A DNA stretch of 64,000 bases from Sphingomonas phyllosphaerae (GTDB lineage: Bacteria > Pseudomonadota > Alphaproteobacteria > Sphingomonadales > Sphingomonadaceae): positions 875,001 to 939,000 of the forward strand of contig JAQIJC010000001.1 of the NCBI GenBank assembly GCA_036946405.1, given 5' to 3'. Positions 34,663 through 42,779 of the stretch are shown one piece after another. The position numbers and the translations under genes were made by a program. The notes beneath the pieces are model-generated. The model had not been told where the DNA came from, did no database searches, and saw nothing but the letters and a program-made list of their open reading frames with translations. Positions within the stretch are counted from its first letter, which is position 1; each line of letters begins with the position of its first letter.

Positions 34663-35273
34663 CGCTGACCTTCTACACCAACCCGATGTCACGCGGCCGG
34701 ATCGTGCGCTGGATGCTCGAGGAGATCGGCGAGCCGTACGACACAATGCTGGTCGACTGGACGCAAAAGCCGGCTGCGCTGCTCGACGCCAATCCGCTCG
34801 GCAAGGTGCCGACGATCGTTCACGACGGCGCGGTGGTCAGCGAGGCGGCGGCGATCTGCGCCTATCTCGCCGAGGCGTTTCCCGCCGCCGGGCTCGCGCC
34901 GCGCGCGGAAGAGCGCGCGCCCTATCTGCGCTGGATGTTCTTCACCGCCGGCCCGCTGGAGGCGGCGATGGTCGACAAGGTGCTGGGGGTCGAGGTGCCC
35001 GAGGCCAAGCGGGGGATGGTCGGCTATGGCGGCTTTGCGCAGGCAGTCGACACGCTCGAATATGCGGTGTCGTCGCACGGCTATATCACCGGCGATCGCT
35101 TCACCGCCGCCGACGTCTATGTCGGCAGCGCGGTTGGCTGGTTCACGCAATTCGGGCTGCTGGAGAAGCGCGAGACGTTCATGCGCTACCTCGACCGACT
35201 CCAGCAGCGCCCGGCCTATCAGCGCGCCGCCGCGATCGACGACGCGCTGATCGCGGAGGCCGCTCAGCGGTAG
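34659..35273 (+). CDS. Glutathione S-transferase family protein
   Basis: 204 residues from ATG 34659, overlapping the DLH stop by 4 bases. N-terminal thioredoxin-like domain with LTFYTNPMSRGRIVRWMLEEIGEPYDT (Ser at about 10-11 as the likely catalytic position), the cis-Pro loop NPLGKVPTIVHDG and the glutathione-binding SEAAAICAYLAEAF near 62-75; C-terminal helical domain with the TAADVYVGSAVGWF capping motif near 147. It would conjugate or reduce electrophiles with glutathione. Pairing with a dienelactone hydrolase suggests detoxification. Confidence 0.9.
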   Translation: MTLTFYTNPMSRGRIVRWMLEEIGEPYDTMLVDWTQKPAALLDANPLGKVPTIVHDGAVVSEAAAICAYLAEAFPAAGLAPRAEERAPYLRWMFFTAGPLEAAMVDKVLGVEVPEAKRGMVGYGGFAQAVDTLEYAVSSHGYITGDRFTAADVYVGSAVGWFTQFGLLEKRETFMRYLDRLQQRPAYQRAAAIDDALIAEAAQR

Positions 35274-35321
35274 GCGGGAGCGGCATCGAAGGTTCCCGCC
35301 GTCGTTGTGGGCTTTTTCCTT

Positions 35322-35405
35322 CGTCGCCCCGGACTTGATCCGGGGCCGCGCTTCTTCCTGGCGAGAGCGCAACGAAGCGGGGTCCCGGATCAAGTCCGGG
35401 ATGAC
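35322..35405. repeat. Repeat family B, full copy
   Basis: CGTCGCCCCGGACTTGATCC left arm and GGATCAAGTCCGGGATGAC right arm around GCAACGAAGCGGGG. Confidence 0.8.
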
Positions 35406-35441
35406 AGAAGAAGAGTGGTAATCAGTGACTGTCGATGCGCC

Positions 35442-35759
35442 TCAACGGCGATCGTGCTTGTCCCAGCGGACCCGCGCGCTCAGCGCGTCGAAGCGGCGGT
35501 TGAGGTCCTGACGCTCCCAGTTCGACAGCCCGCCGCTGCGGCGATAGCGCGTCTCGAGCTGGACGAGCTGGCGCGAGTCGCGGCGGAGCCGGGTCGCTTC
35601 GCGGCGATCGAGCGTGCCGCTGCGGATGCCCTGATCGATCCGCTGATCGAGCCGCGCCTGTCGCGCGTTGATCGACTGCCACGGCGCGGCGCTGGCCGCG
35701 ACCGGAACGGTGACGCCGGCGAGGCCGATCCCGGCGATCAGCAGGTGAAGACGGTTCAT
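35442..35759 (-). CDS. Small periplasmic protein, Arg/Gln-rich, function unknown
   Basis: 105 residues from ATG 35759 with AAAGGAG 7 bp upstream. Signal peptide MNRLHLLIAGIGLAGVTVPVAASAA, then a charged helical region with the repeated pattern ARQARLDQRIDQGIRSGTLDRREATRLRRDSRQL and LSNWERQDLNRRFDALSARV. Proteins of this pattern are frequent in sphingomonads; no function is known to me. It lies downstream of ohrR on the same strand (130-bp gap). Confidence 0.75.
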   Translation of the reverse strand: MNRLHLLIAGIGLAGVTVPVAASAAPWQSINARQARLDQRIDQGIRSGTLDRREATRLRRDSRQLVQLETRYRRSGGLSNWERQDLNRRFDALSARVRWDKHDRR

Positions 35760-35889
35760 TGTAACGCTCCTTTGCACTGGCACCGCAATCCGCGGCGGTA
35801 CGGGAACGGAGATAGGCAGCGTCTGTCGCACGCCCGTCCCGCCAACCCCGCAAAAGTGTGTCACTTTGTCGCGATCGCGGCGGGTCCGT

Positions 35890-36330
35890 TCAGCTTTGGG
35901 GCTCACCCGCCAGCGCGCTGCGCAATGCCGCGACCTGCCGGTTGAGGCTCGCGAGCTGGTCCATCGACAGCCTGCTACGCGCGACCAGTTCGTCGGCAAG
36001 GCACCCGCAGCGCTCGCGCAACGCGCGTCCGCTATCGGTCAGCAACACGCGCACCTGTCGCTCGTCGTCCGGGTTGCGCTGGCGGCTGACATGCCCGGCC
36101 GCCTCCAGCCGCTTGACCAGCGGCGTCACCGTACTCGACTCGAGCGCGAGCCGCTCGGCGATCGCCCCGATCATGCGGGCGTCCTGCTCCCACAGCGCGT
36201 GGAGCACGAGATATTGCGGATAGGTGATCCCGATCGCGTCGAGCAGCGGCTTGTAGGCGCGCCCAACCGCCATGCTCGCGGAATAGAGCGAGAAGCAGAG
36301 CTGCTCATCGAGGGGGCGCGCACCAGCCAT
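35890..36330 (-). CDS. ohrR: MarR-family organic peroxide sensor OhrR
   Basis: 146 residues. The N terminus PLDEQLCFSLYSASMAVGRAYKPLL carries the peroxide-sensing Cys at position 12 and the two conserved Tyr of OhrR proteins (Tyr16 and Tyr26). The winged-helix DNA-binding part spans about 36-105 (LALESSTVTPLVKRLEAAGHVSRQRNPDDERQVRVLLT). A second Cys pair region CGCL near 108-111 could supply the resolving thiol. It is divergent from ohr, with two TATCGCGATA palindromes between, the classic self- and target-repression arrangement. Confidence 0.92.
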   Translation of the reverse strand: MAGARPLDEQLCFSLYSASMAVGRAYKPLLDAIGITYPQYLVLHALWEQDARMIGAIAERLALESSTVTPLVKRLEAAGHVSRQRNPDDERQVRVLLTDSGRALRERCGCLADELVARSRLSMDQLASLNRQVAALRSALAGEPQS

Positions 36331-36355
36331 GATAAGGGCTTAGCAGCTTTTTGCT

Positions 36356-36365
36356 TATCGCGATA
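36356..36365. promoter_or_regulatory. Candidate OhrR operator 1
   Basis: TATCGCGATA, within the 12-bp perfect palindrome TTATCGCGATAA (36355-36366), 26 bp before the ohrR start. Confidence 0.6.
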
Positions 36366-36402
36366 ATCTTTTCGCTGGACACCTCGGCCTCACGCATTTA
36401 CA

Positions 36403-36412
36403 TATCGCGATA
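36403..36412. promoter_or_regulatory. Candidate OhrR operator 2
   Basis: A second exact TATCGCGATA, 47 bp from the first and 28 bp before the ohr ATG. Repetition of an exact 10-bp palindrome in one 109-bp gap is unlikely by chance. Confidence 0.6.
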
Positions 36413-36439
36413 CAGATTACTGGAATAAGGATCGCGTTC

Positions 36440-36865
36440 ATGTCCGTCGACGTCAAATATGCCACGACCGCTTCCGCCACTGGGGGCCGCGATGGCCGCG
36501 CGCGCAGCGAGGACGGCCGCTTCGAGGTCGCGCTGTCGACCCCGAAGGAGCTGGGCGGCGCGGGCGGCGAGGGGAGCAACCCCGAGCAATTGTTCGCCGC
36601 CGGCTACTCGGCATGCTTCCTCGGCGCGCTGAAGGTCGCCGGGCAGCAGCTCAAGGTGAAGGTACCCGCCGAGACCAAGGTCACCGCAACCGTCGGCATC
36701 GGCCCGCGTTCGGCGGGTGGGTTCGGCATCACCGCCGACCTCGTCGTCGACTTGCCCGGCGTGGACAGGGATCAGGCGCAGCAACTGGTCGATACCGCGC
36801 ACCAGATCTGCCCCTATTCCAACGCCACGCGCGGCAATGTCGATGTCGGCCTGACGCTCGCCTGA
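36440..36865 (+). CDS. ohr: Organic hydroperoxide resistance protein (Ohr)
   Basis: 141 residues. A thiol peroxidase of the OsmC/Ohr family that reduces organic hydroperoxides with lipoyl groups. The two reactive cysteines are in [12 protein letters not shown] (Cys59) and [13 protein letters not shown] (Cys124), and the [11 protein letters not shown] motif with the conserved Glu near 49 is present. GGAATAAGGAT lies before the ATG. It is controlled presumably by the adjacent divergent ohrR. A glyoxalase gene follows after 13 bp. Confidence 0.95.
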   Translation: MSVDVKYATTASATGGRDGRARSEDGRFEVALSTPKELGGAGGEGSNPEQLFAAGYSACFLGALKVAGQQLKVKVPAETKVTATVGIGPRSAGGFGITADLVVDLPGVDRDQAQQLVDTAHQICPYSNATRGNVDVGLTLA

Positions 36866-36878
36866 TCCGGAGAACACC

Positions 36879-37379
36879 ATGCCCCGCACGCCCGGCACCG
36901 AAGGCTTCGCGCTCAACCAGACGATGCTCCGCATCCGCGATCCCGAGCCGTCGCTGGCCTTCTACCGCGACGTGCTGGGCATGACGCTGCTCCAGCAGCT
37001 CGACTTTCCCGACATGCGCTTCTCGCTCTATTTCCTCGCCTATCTGGCCGAGGGCGAGACGGTGCCCGCCGACCCGGCCGAGCGCGCGCGCTTCATCTTC
37101 ACGCGTGAGACGACGTTGGAGCTGACCCACAATTGGGGCACCGAGAGCGACCCGGCGTTCAGCGGCTATCACAGCGGCAACACCGACCCGCGCGGCTTCG
37201 GCCATATCGGCATCTCGGTGCCCGACGTGGCGGCGGCCTGCGCACGGTTCGAGGAACTGGGCGTGCCGTTCAAAAAGCGCCCGCAGGACGGCACGATGAA
37301 GGACATCGCCTTCATCACCGATCCCGACGGCTATTGGATCGAAATCCTGTCGCCGGCGGGGATGACCGCCTTCCTCTGA
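36879..37379 (+). CDS. gloA: Lactoylglutathione lyase (glyoxalase I)
   Basis: 166 residues. It isomerises the methylglyoxal-glutathione hemithioacetal. The eukaryote-like long form: [44 protein letters not shown] (13-56) with a Gln metal ligand, [15 protein letters not shown] near 78 with a Glu ligand, [12 protein letters not shown] near 108 with the His ligand and [14 protein letters not shown] near 146 with the last Glu. It lies 13 bp after ohr, so it is likely cotranscribed and under OhrR control, linking aldehyde and peroxide defence. Confidence 0.93.
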   Translation: MPRTPGTEGFALNQTMLRIRDPEPSLAFYRDVLGMTLLQQLDFPDMRFSLYFLAYLAEGETVPADPAERARFIFTRETTLELTHNWGTESDPAFSGYHSGNTDPRGFGHIGISVPDVAAACARFEELGVPFKKRPQDGTMKDIAFITDPDGYWIEILSPAGMTAFL

Positions 37380-37400
37380 GATAGCCTCGGCCCCCTTCAC

Positions 37401-37467
37401 CGTTCGTGCTGATCCTGTCGAAGCACGTGTTGTTGGGCACGCCCTTCGACAGGCTCAGGACGAACGG
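37401..37467. repeat. Repeat family C (CGTTCGTGCTGA...CTGTCGAAGCACG)
   Basis: CGTTCGTGCTGATCCTGTCG left arm and CGACAGGCTCAGGACGAACG right arm, an inverted repeat of about 20 bp per arm between the convergent gloA and the TonB-receptor gene. A second copy is at 56085-56164. Confidence 0.78.
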
Positions 37468-37496
37468 CCGTAAGGGGGATCAAGCCGCTCTGGTTA

Positions 37497-40400
37497 TCAG
37501 AACCGCCCGCGCACGCCCACGCGGAAGAACCGCCCCAGTGTGTCGTACAGCGCCGGATTGACGTCCAGCCCGGTGTTGGTCTGCGGCGACGGCTCGGGAT
37601 CGCGGTTGAAGACGTTGTCGACCTTGACGAACATGCTGACCTGCGGCGTGACGTTCACCGTCGCGCCGATGTCGAAGTAGAACGCGCCCTTCATCCGGTT
37701 GAAGTCGATCGTCGGATTGTCGTTGGTCGATTGCGGGCAATTGCCGGGCGAGCAGACGATGTACTGATTGCCGTACACGCCGTCGCTGAACCAGCGCTCC
37801 TGCAGCAACAGGCTGAAATTGTCGTTCTGATAGGTCTGGATCGCCAGCCACTTCCAGCTCGGCGTCGCCCCCGAATTGGCGCCCGCCGAATCGACCGGCG
37901 CGACCGGCCTGCCGTTCGAATTGAGCCCGGAGTCGGTGATGAACTCGATGACATGCGTGCCCAGCCCGCGCAGCGTCAGGCTGCCCGGCAGGCCGAGCGG
38001 CTGGCGCCATTGATAGCTGGCCTCGATGTCGAAGCCGCGCGTCTTGATCGAGGCGAGGTTGAACGCCTGCACGTTGACGAAATTCGGTCCGGCGGTGTTC
38101 TGCAGGTTGAACGCGCTGCAGGTGTCGGCGTTGCCCTCGCGGCACAGGTTGACGATCTGCTGCGCCGACAGCGACGAGACGACGTCGTCGATCCTGATGT
38201 CGTAATAATCGAACGACAGGCTCAGCCCCGGCAACCACGACGGCTGCGCCAGCACCGCGCCCAGCTCGGTGCTGCGCGCGATCTCAGGGCGCAGCGCGGT
38301 GTTGCCGATCGTGTTCTGGATGATCAGCACCTGCGTGTTGTTGAACGGATCGGTGAAGTTCGGGACGGTGGTGGTCGTCGGCGCGGCGAACAGCTCCGAC
38401 AAATTGGGCGCGCGCACGTCGCGCGAGGTGACCGCGCGCAGGCGGAACCCGCTGAGCGGCGTGTCCCACGTGCCGCCGACCTTCCACGCATAGACCACAC
38501 CCGAGGTCGAATAGCGCGTCGCGCGCCCCGCGCCGTTCAGATTGGCGCGCCCGACCACCGGAGAGTCGATCAGCGGCAGGTTGAGCTCGAGGAAGCTCTC
38601 GACCACGTTATACTTGCCCGAACCGTTCTTGTAATTGCCCGCATACCAGTTGTTGCCGGTGGCCAGCAGCGACGGATCGGCCGGATAGTCGGCATTGTTC
38701 GGGCTCAGGTCCGACACGCCCGCGCCGTAAGCGTCGGCGCGCACGCGATACTCCTCCTGCCGCCACTCGATCCCCGCCGCGATCGCCAGCGGCCCCGCCC
38801 ACAGGTCGATCGGCGTGCCGGAGATGCTCGCCGCCGCCGCGTCCTGCGTCTGGCGTGTGTGCTGGAACGGCCCGTTCTCGGGGACGATATACGCCAGCGC
38901 CGCGGCGGAAGGCTTGTTGTTGCCGAAGATGTTGATCGGCTGGCACCCGCTGGCGCGCGCCGCGGCGTCGGCGCAGACGATCTCGCCGTTCAAGCGCACC
39001 GCATTCACCGCCTGCGTATAGCGGCCGTTGAGGCTGATATTGTCGACGTTGATGTCGGTGACGTTGATGCCGTGCTCGTAATAGAGGTCGTAGGTCCAGC
39101 TGTCGCCGAAGATCTCCGCCTTGCCCTTCAGCCCGCCGACGAAGCGGTACTGGCGGCGGTCAGTGTTGACCTTGATGTTCGGCAGAATCGCGTTGCTCAG
39201 GCCATAGCGGAACTGGGTGATCCCCGCCGTCGCGCATTGCGCCTGGATCGAGGCGGGCAGGTACGGATTGGCGCATTGGACGGTGACATTGTCCTTGGCG
39301 GCACCCGGATTTGGCTGGTTGCTGGTCTTCACCTGCGCGATGTTCGCGGTCAGATACAATTCGGTGTCGGGCGCGACGTCATAGCCGATCCGCGTATAGC
39401 CGTTGATCCGCTCCAGCGCCGACTGGAGCGACGTGCCCGAGCCGACATGCCCCGATTGGTCGCCGCCGACGCAGAAGCCGACGTAGCAGCCGATCACGTC
39501 GCCATTGGCGTTCTTCGCCGGCACCCCGTTTGAGCCATAGTTGAACGCGAACGGCCGCCCGTCGCCGTCGAACGCGATCCCCTGCAACGGCCCGTTATTG
39601 ATGAGCCCCCATTTGGTATATTTGAACGCCTGCCCGTGATCGCGGACCAGGAATTGCGGGTTGTTGCTGTTGCGGATGTTGGTGTCGACGAAGGTGGTGG
39701 CGCGATACCAGTCGCGCCCGCTCGCCAGATCCTCGCCGAAATTGCCCGGCCCGACGCCCTGATCCTTGGCATATTCGCCGCTCAGCACGACATGCAGCCG
39801 GTCGCCTGCGAAGCTCTTGCCCAGCGCCGCCTGCACCAACGCCTGCCCGCCGTCGCCATAGGTGGAAACACCGGTCTGCGCGTTGAACTTCGCGCCCTGG
39901 AAGCGCGTGTCGGTGATGAAGTTGATGACGCCGCCGACCGCGTCCGAGCCATAGGACGCCGAGGCGCCGCCGGTCACGACGTCGACGCGCTTGATCAGCA
40001 ATTGCGGAAACTGGCTGATGTCGGGCACGCCGGTGACGTTCGCGCCGACCACGCGCTGCCCGTCGAGCAACGTCAGCGTGCGGATCGTCCCCAGCCCGCG
40101 CAGCGAGAAGGAGCTGAGCCCCTGCTGCCCGCTCGACGTGCTGAACGTGCCGGTCGCCGCGCCGGTCGAGCCTTGCAGCGACGGCAATTGCGCGATCGTG
40201 TTGAAGATGTTCGGCTGCGCGTTCGCCTGGATCTGCGCCTCGCCGATCACCGTCGTCGGGGTGGGGGCGTTGAAGCCGCTTGCGGTGATGCGCGTGCCGG
40301 TGACGACGATGTCCGAGGCGCTGGCGGGCGCCTCGCTCTGCGGCGGCGGCGTCGTCGATGTCACCAGTGCATCAGGCGTCGCCGGCGCGGCGCTGCGGGT

Positions 40401-40523
40401 CGAATCGGGCAGGTCGCCGGCCTGTTGCTGCGCGATGGCCGGCGTCGCCGCCAGCATCAGCGCGACCGCTGCAATGCTGGTAGCGTTACCAAATCTGACC
40501 GAACGACGACGTGCCTTGACCAT
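37497..40523 (-). CDS. TonB-dependent receptor
   Basis: 1008 residues from ATG 40523 (MVKARRRSVRFGNATSIAAV), with GGGGATGGAG upstream. Signal peptide to about residue 32 (AIAQ), a TonB-box-like ASDIVVTGTRI near 67-77, a plug domain (about 80-200) with SLRGLGTIRTLTLLDGQRVV and VDVVTGGASASYGSDAVGGVINFIT, and a 22-strand-type barrel ending in the aromatic-terminal RFFRVGVRGRF. It belongs to the large-receptor type abundant in sphingomonads for oligosaccharides and other carbon substrates rather than iron; substrate is not determined. Gluconokinase and an FCD regulator lie next to it, suggesting carbohydrate uptake. Confidence 0.93.
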   Translation of the reverse strand: MVKARRRSVRFGNATSIAAVALMLAATPAIAQQQAGDLPDSTRSAAPATPDALVTSTTPPPQSEAPASASDIVVTGTRITASGFNAPTPTTVIGEAQIQANAQPNIFNTIAQLPSLQGSTGAATGTFSTSSGQQGLSSFSLRGLGTIRTLTLLDGQRVVGANVTGVPDISQFPQLLIKRVDVVTGGASASYGSDAVGGVINFITDTRFQGAKFNAQTGVSTYGDGGQALVQAALGKSFAGDRLHVVLSGEYAKDQGVGPGNFGEDLASGRDWYRATTFVDTNIRNSNNPQFLVRDHGQAFKYTKWGLINNGPLQGIAFDGDGRPFAFNYGSNGVPAKNANGDVIGCYVGFCVGGDQSGHVGSGTSLQSALERINGYTRIGYDVAPDTELYLTANIAQVKTSNQPNPGAAKDNVTVQCANPYLPASIQAQCATAGITQFRYGLSNAILPNIKVNTDRRQYRFVGGLKGKAEIFGDSWTYDLYYEHGINVTDINVDNISLNGRYTQAVNAVRLNGEIVCADAAARASGCQPINIFGNNKPSAAALAYIVPENGPFQHTRQTQDAAAASISGTPIDLWAGPLAIAAGIEWRQEEYRVRADAYGAGVSDLSPNNADYPADPSLLATGNNWYAGNYKNGSGKYNVVESFLELNLPLIDSPVVGRANLNGAGRATRYSTSGVVYAWKVGGTWDTPLSGFRLRAVTSRDVRAPNLSELFAAPTTTTVPNFTDPFNNTQVLIIQNTIGNTALRPEIARSTELGAVLAQPSWLPGLSLSFDYYDIRIDDVVSSLSAQQIVNLCREGNADTCSAFNLQNTAGPNFVNVQAFNLASIKTRGFDIEASYQWRQPLGLPGSLTLRGLGTHVIEFITDSGLNSNGRPVAPVDSAGANSGATPSWKWLAIQTYQNDNFSLLLQERWFSDGVYGNQYIVCSPGNCPQSTNDNPTIDFNRMKGAFYFDIGATVNVTPQVSMFVKVDNVFNRDPEPSPQTNTGLDVNPALYDTLGRFFRVGVRGRF

Positions 40524-40616
40524 GCTCCATCCCCTAAGCAGCAGCGCGCCGTCGCTGGTGCGGGCACGCGGTTTTGTGATGCAGGTCATACAAGACGCCG
40601 TGTGCACCGGCATCTA

Positions 40617-40650
40617 CGACCAAAGTCGCGCGGCGCGCCGACAAAGGTCG
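40617..40650. promoter_or_regulatory. Tandem operator-like motif upstream of the TonB receptor and gntK
   Basis: CGACCAAAGTCG (40617-40628) and CGACAAAGGTCG (40639-40650) are two 12-bp elements, each with CGAC/GTCG arms around a 4-base AAA-containing core, with starts 22 bp apart (two helix turns). They lie between the divergent receptor and gluconokinase genes and could bind one regulator. Confidence 0.4.
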
Positions 40651-40707
40651 TAATGGTCATGGCGCAAGCGTCCGGCCGATAGCTCGCGCGGCGCGGTGGG
40701 AGGATCG

Positions 40708-41250
40708 ATGGTGGCACAGTCAGGCGGAACGACGGGCGAGCCGCTGGCGCTGGTGGTGATGGGGGTCAGCGGCACGGGCAAGTCGACGCTCGGCGGCCTG
40801 CTCGCCGACCATTGGCACGCGCCGTTCCTCGAAGGGGATACGTTCCACTCCGCGGCCAATGTCGCGAAGATGGAAGCCGGCGCGCCGCTCACCGACGAGG
40901 ATCGCTGGCCATGGCTCGACCGGCTCGGCGCGGCGCTCGGCGAGGCGGCGCGGGGCGGGGGCGTGGCGGTGGCGGCGTGCTCCGCACTGCGCCACGCCTA
41001 TCGCGCGCGGCTCGCGTCGGCGGCGGGGCTGCCGCTGTATTTCGCGTTCCTCGACACCGACCGCGGCGAGATCGCCCGCCGCATGGGCGCGCGCACCGGC
41101 CATTACATGCCGCCCAGCCTGCTCGACAGCCAGCTCGCGACGCTGGAACCACCGGATACCGATGAACGCGCGCTCCGCCTCGACGCCGGCCACGCGCCCG
41201 AGGCGCTGTGTCGCGAGGTGCAGGCATGGGTGGAGAAGCGGCCGGCCTAA
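40708..41250 (+). CDS. gntK: Gluconokinase
   Basis: 180 residues from ATG 40708, with GGGAGG 5 bp upstream (a GTG at 40696 is less likely). It phosphorylates gluconate to 6-phosphogluconate, which enters the Entner-Doudoroff or pentose phosphate route. P-loop GVSGTGKSTL near 19-28, FLEGDTFHSAANVAKMEAGAPLTDEDRWPWLDRL near 41-74, and MGARTGHYMPPSLLDSQLATLEPP near 126-149 are the full set of GntK motifs. It is divergent from the TonB receptor and convergent with the FCD regulator. Confidence 0.93.
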   Translation: MVAQSGGTTGEPLALVVMGVSGTGKSTLGGLLADHWHAPFLEGDTFHSAANVAKMEAGAPLTDEDRWPWLDRLGAALGEAARGGGVAVAACSALRHAYRARLASAAGLPLYFAFLDTDRGEIARRMGARTGHYMPPSLLDSQLATLEPPDTDERALRLDAGHAPEALCREVQAWVEKRPA

Positions 41251-41303
41251 CCCTCGCCGTCGTCCCGGGCTCGACCCTTGTTCGTCCGGCTGAAGTCCCT
41301 CTT

Positions 41304-41353
41304 CGTCATCCCCGCGAAAGCGGGGATCCAGACGCGCGGGCTTCTCGAAGACA
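41304..41353. repeat. Half copy of repeat family A
   Basis: CGTCATCCCCGCGAAAGCGG with GGATCCAGACGCGCGGG and CTTCTCGAAGA, matching the left half of family A only; the right arm is missing. It lies between convergent gntK and the FCD regulator. Confidence 0.7.
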
Positions 41354-41359
41354 TGAGCC

Positions 41360-42037
41360 TCACGGCATCAACCGCTTGCGCCCCTGCGACAGGTGCCAGC
41401 GCATCGCCAGCGCCGCGCCGTCGGCGTCGCGGACGCGGATCGCGTCGACGATCGCGTCATGCTCCTCCATCATCGCGCCGATCACCTGCGGCGGGCGCGA
41501 GCGCGAGATATCGACCCCGGCGCGCAGGATCTGCATCACGCTGTCGCGCAGATGATCGAACACCGGCGCGAACGCGGCATTGCCGGTCGCCGCGACGATC
41601 GCGAGGTGCAGCGCCCAATCCTCGTCATGCGCCGGTGCATTGGAAAACAACGCCGCGCGCAACGCCTCCAGCGCGGCCTCGATCGCATCGAGCTGTGCCT
41701 GCGACCGCCGCAGCGCCGCCAGCCGCGCCGCTTCGGCCTCCAGCACGAACCGCACCTCGTACGTGCCGAGCGTCACCGCCAGCGCGTCGAGCGGCAGATG
41801 CGTCCCCAGCCGCTCGGACGGTCGCCGCTTGACGTAGCTCCCCGCGCCACGCCGCGCCTCGGTGATCCCGTCGGAGGCGAGCCGCGCCAGCGCCTCGCGG
41901 ACGATCGTACGCGACATGCCGAACGTCTCGGCGAGCCGCGCCTCGGACGGCAGCCGGTCGCCCGCCGCCAGCCCCTCGTCGGTGATGATCCGCACGATCG
42001 CGGCATAGGCGCGGTCGGCCAGTCGTCCCTCGCTCAC
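41360..42037 (-). CDS. GntR-family regulator, FadR/FCD type
   Basis: 225 residues from GTG 42037, with GGGAGGACG upstream. Winged-helix domain (about 5-72) with AAGDRLPSEARLAETFGMSRTIVREALARLASDGITEARRGAGSYV, then an all-helical FCD ligand domain (about 85-215) with the metal/ligand residues in DEDWALHLAIVAATGN near 140 and MMEEHDAIVDAIRVRD near 192-207, the expected Asp, His, His pattern. FCD regulators sense carboxylates and sugar acids. Its position beside gntK and the TonB receptor suggests control of gluconate or uronate use. A TGTCCGACA palindrome lies upstream. Confidence 0.9.
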   Translation of the reverse strand: MSEGRLADRAYAAIVRIITDEGLAAGDRLPSEARLAETFGMSRTIVREALARLASDGITEARRGAGSYVKRRPSERLGTHLPLDALAVTLGTYEVRFVLEAEAARLAALRRSQAQLDAIEAALEALRAALFSNAPAHDEDWALHLAIVAATGNAAFAPVFDHLRDSVMQILRAGVDISRSRPPQVIGAMMEEHDAIVDAIRVRDADGAALAMRWHLSQGRKRLMP

Positions 42038-42106
42038 CGCGCGTCCTCCCCTGTGTCGTCGACTCGAACCTAGCCGCCGCCGCGGCGGCTGGCGAGTGCC
42101 CGAGCC

Positions 42107-42115
42107 TGTCCGACA
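42107..42115. promoter_or_regulatory. Candidate operator of the FCD regulator
   Basis: TGTC-C-GACA, the GT-N3-AC form used by many FadR-family proteins, 70 bp upstream of the regulator start; a second CGACAAA follows at about 42124. Confidence 0.35.
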
Positions 42116-42240
42116 ACTTCATCGACAAACCTAGCGCAAGTTACTTGAAAAGCGCTAACATATCGGGGCATATCGTCGCAAAGCTGTCCAACCGAATCCG
42201 CTCGAAAGCGTGACGGGGGGCGGCATTACGGGAGGACGGA

Positions 42241-42495
42241 ATGGAAGCCACCGCTCAGGACATGCCGCCGCCGGTCAACGGCGCGATGCTGGCGCAATTG
42301 ACCCCGACCCAGCTCAAGGTGATGCGCGGCGTCCATTCGGGAATGCTCAACAAGCAGATCGCCTATGATCTCGGCATCGCCGAGGCGACCGTGAAGGCGC
42401 ACATGACCGCGCTGATGCGCAAGCTCAACGTCCGCAACCGCACGCAGGTCGCGATTGCCGCGCAGGCGCTGACCGCCGACACAAGCTACGCCTGA
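42241..42495 (+). CDS. Free-standing LuxR-type HTH protein
   Basis: 84 residues, consisting almost only of a GerE/LuxR-C helix-turn-helix: LTPTQLKVMRGVHSGMLNKQIAYDLGIAEATVKAHMTALMRKLNVRNRTQVAIAA (about 20-74). There is no receiver, autoinducer or other sensory domain. GGGAGGACGGA supports the ATG. The HTH is a canonical DNA-binding one with the conserved IAEATVKAHM recognition region. It is divergent from the FCD gene and upstream of the secreted beta-helix protein, which it could regulate; that is inference from position. Confidence 0.88.
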   Translation: MEATAQDMPPPVNGAMLAQLTPTQLKVMRGVHSGMLNKQIAYDLGIAEATVKAHMTALMRKLNVRNRTQVAIAAQALTADTSYA

Positions 42496-42505
42496 CGGCA
42501 GCAAA

Positions 42506-42692
42506 GCCCCTCCCCCAGCGGGGATCGTTACGAAATTCCCTTCTTGTACCCCGGCGGAGGCCGGGCCCCAGTTGGGAGACGATTGTAACCAGCTGAAAAG
42601 CCTTTCCAACTGGACCCCGGCCTCCGCCGGGGTACGGCTTGGAACGGGCGCAGTCCCGACATTTCGCAACGATCCCTTTCCAGGGGAGGGGC
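42506..42692. repeat. Nested double inverted repeat
   Basis: The outer arms are GCCCCTCCCCCAGCGGGGAT with CGTTACGAAAT (42506-42536) and ATTTCGCAACGATCC with CAGGGGAGGGGC (42661-42692). Inside lies a second palindrome (42546-42635) with arms GTACCCCGGCGGAGGCCGGG and CCCGGCCTCCGCCGGGGTAC flanking CCAGTTGGGA/TTTCCAACTGG. The two palindromes share one centre, so the whole unit can fold as one long hairpin. It fills most of the 284-bp gap before the beta-helix gene. Confidence 0.8.
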
Positions 42693-42779
42693 AGAGAAGC
42701 CCACCTACGACCATCGTCGCGCATGAAGCATCTCGCTGGTATCGCTAGCAAAAGCGCGAAAACAGATGGGAGACGGGCG

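Noticed and set aside
37731..39533. 600-codon open frame on the + strand opposite the TonB receptor
   Set aside because: Shadow frame; the receptor shows full plug and barrel signatures.
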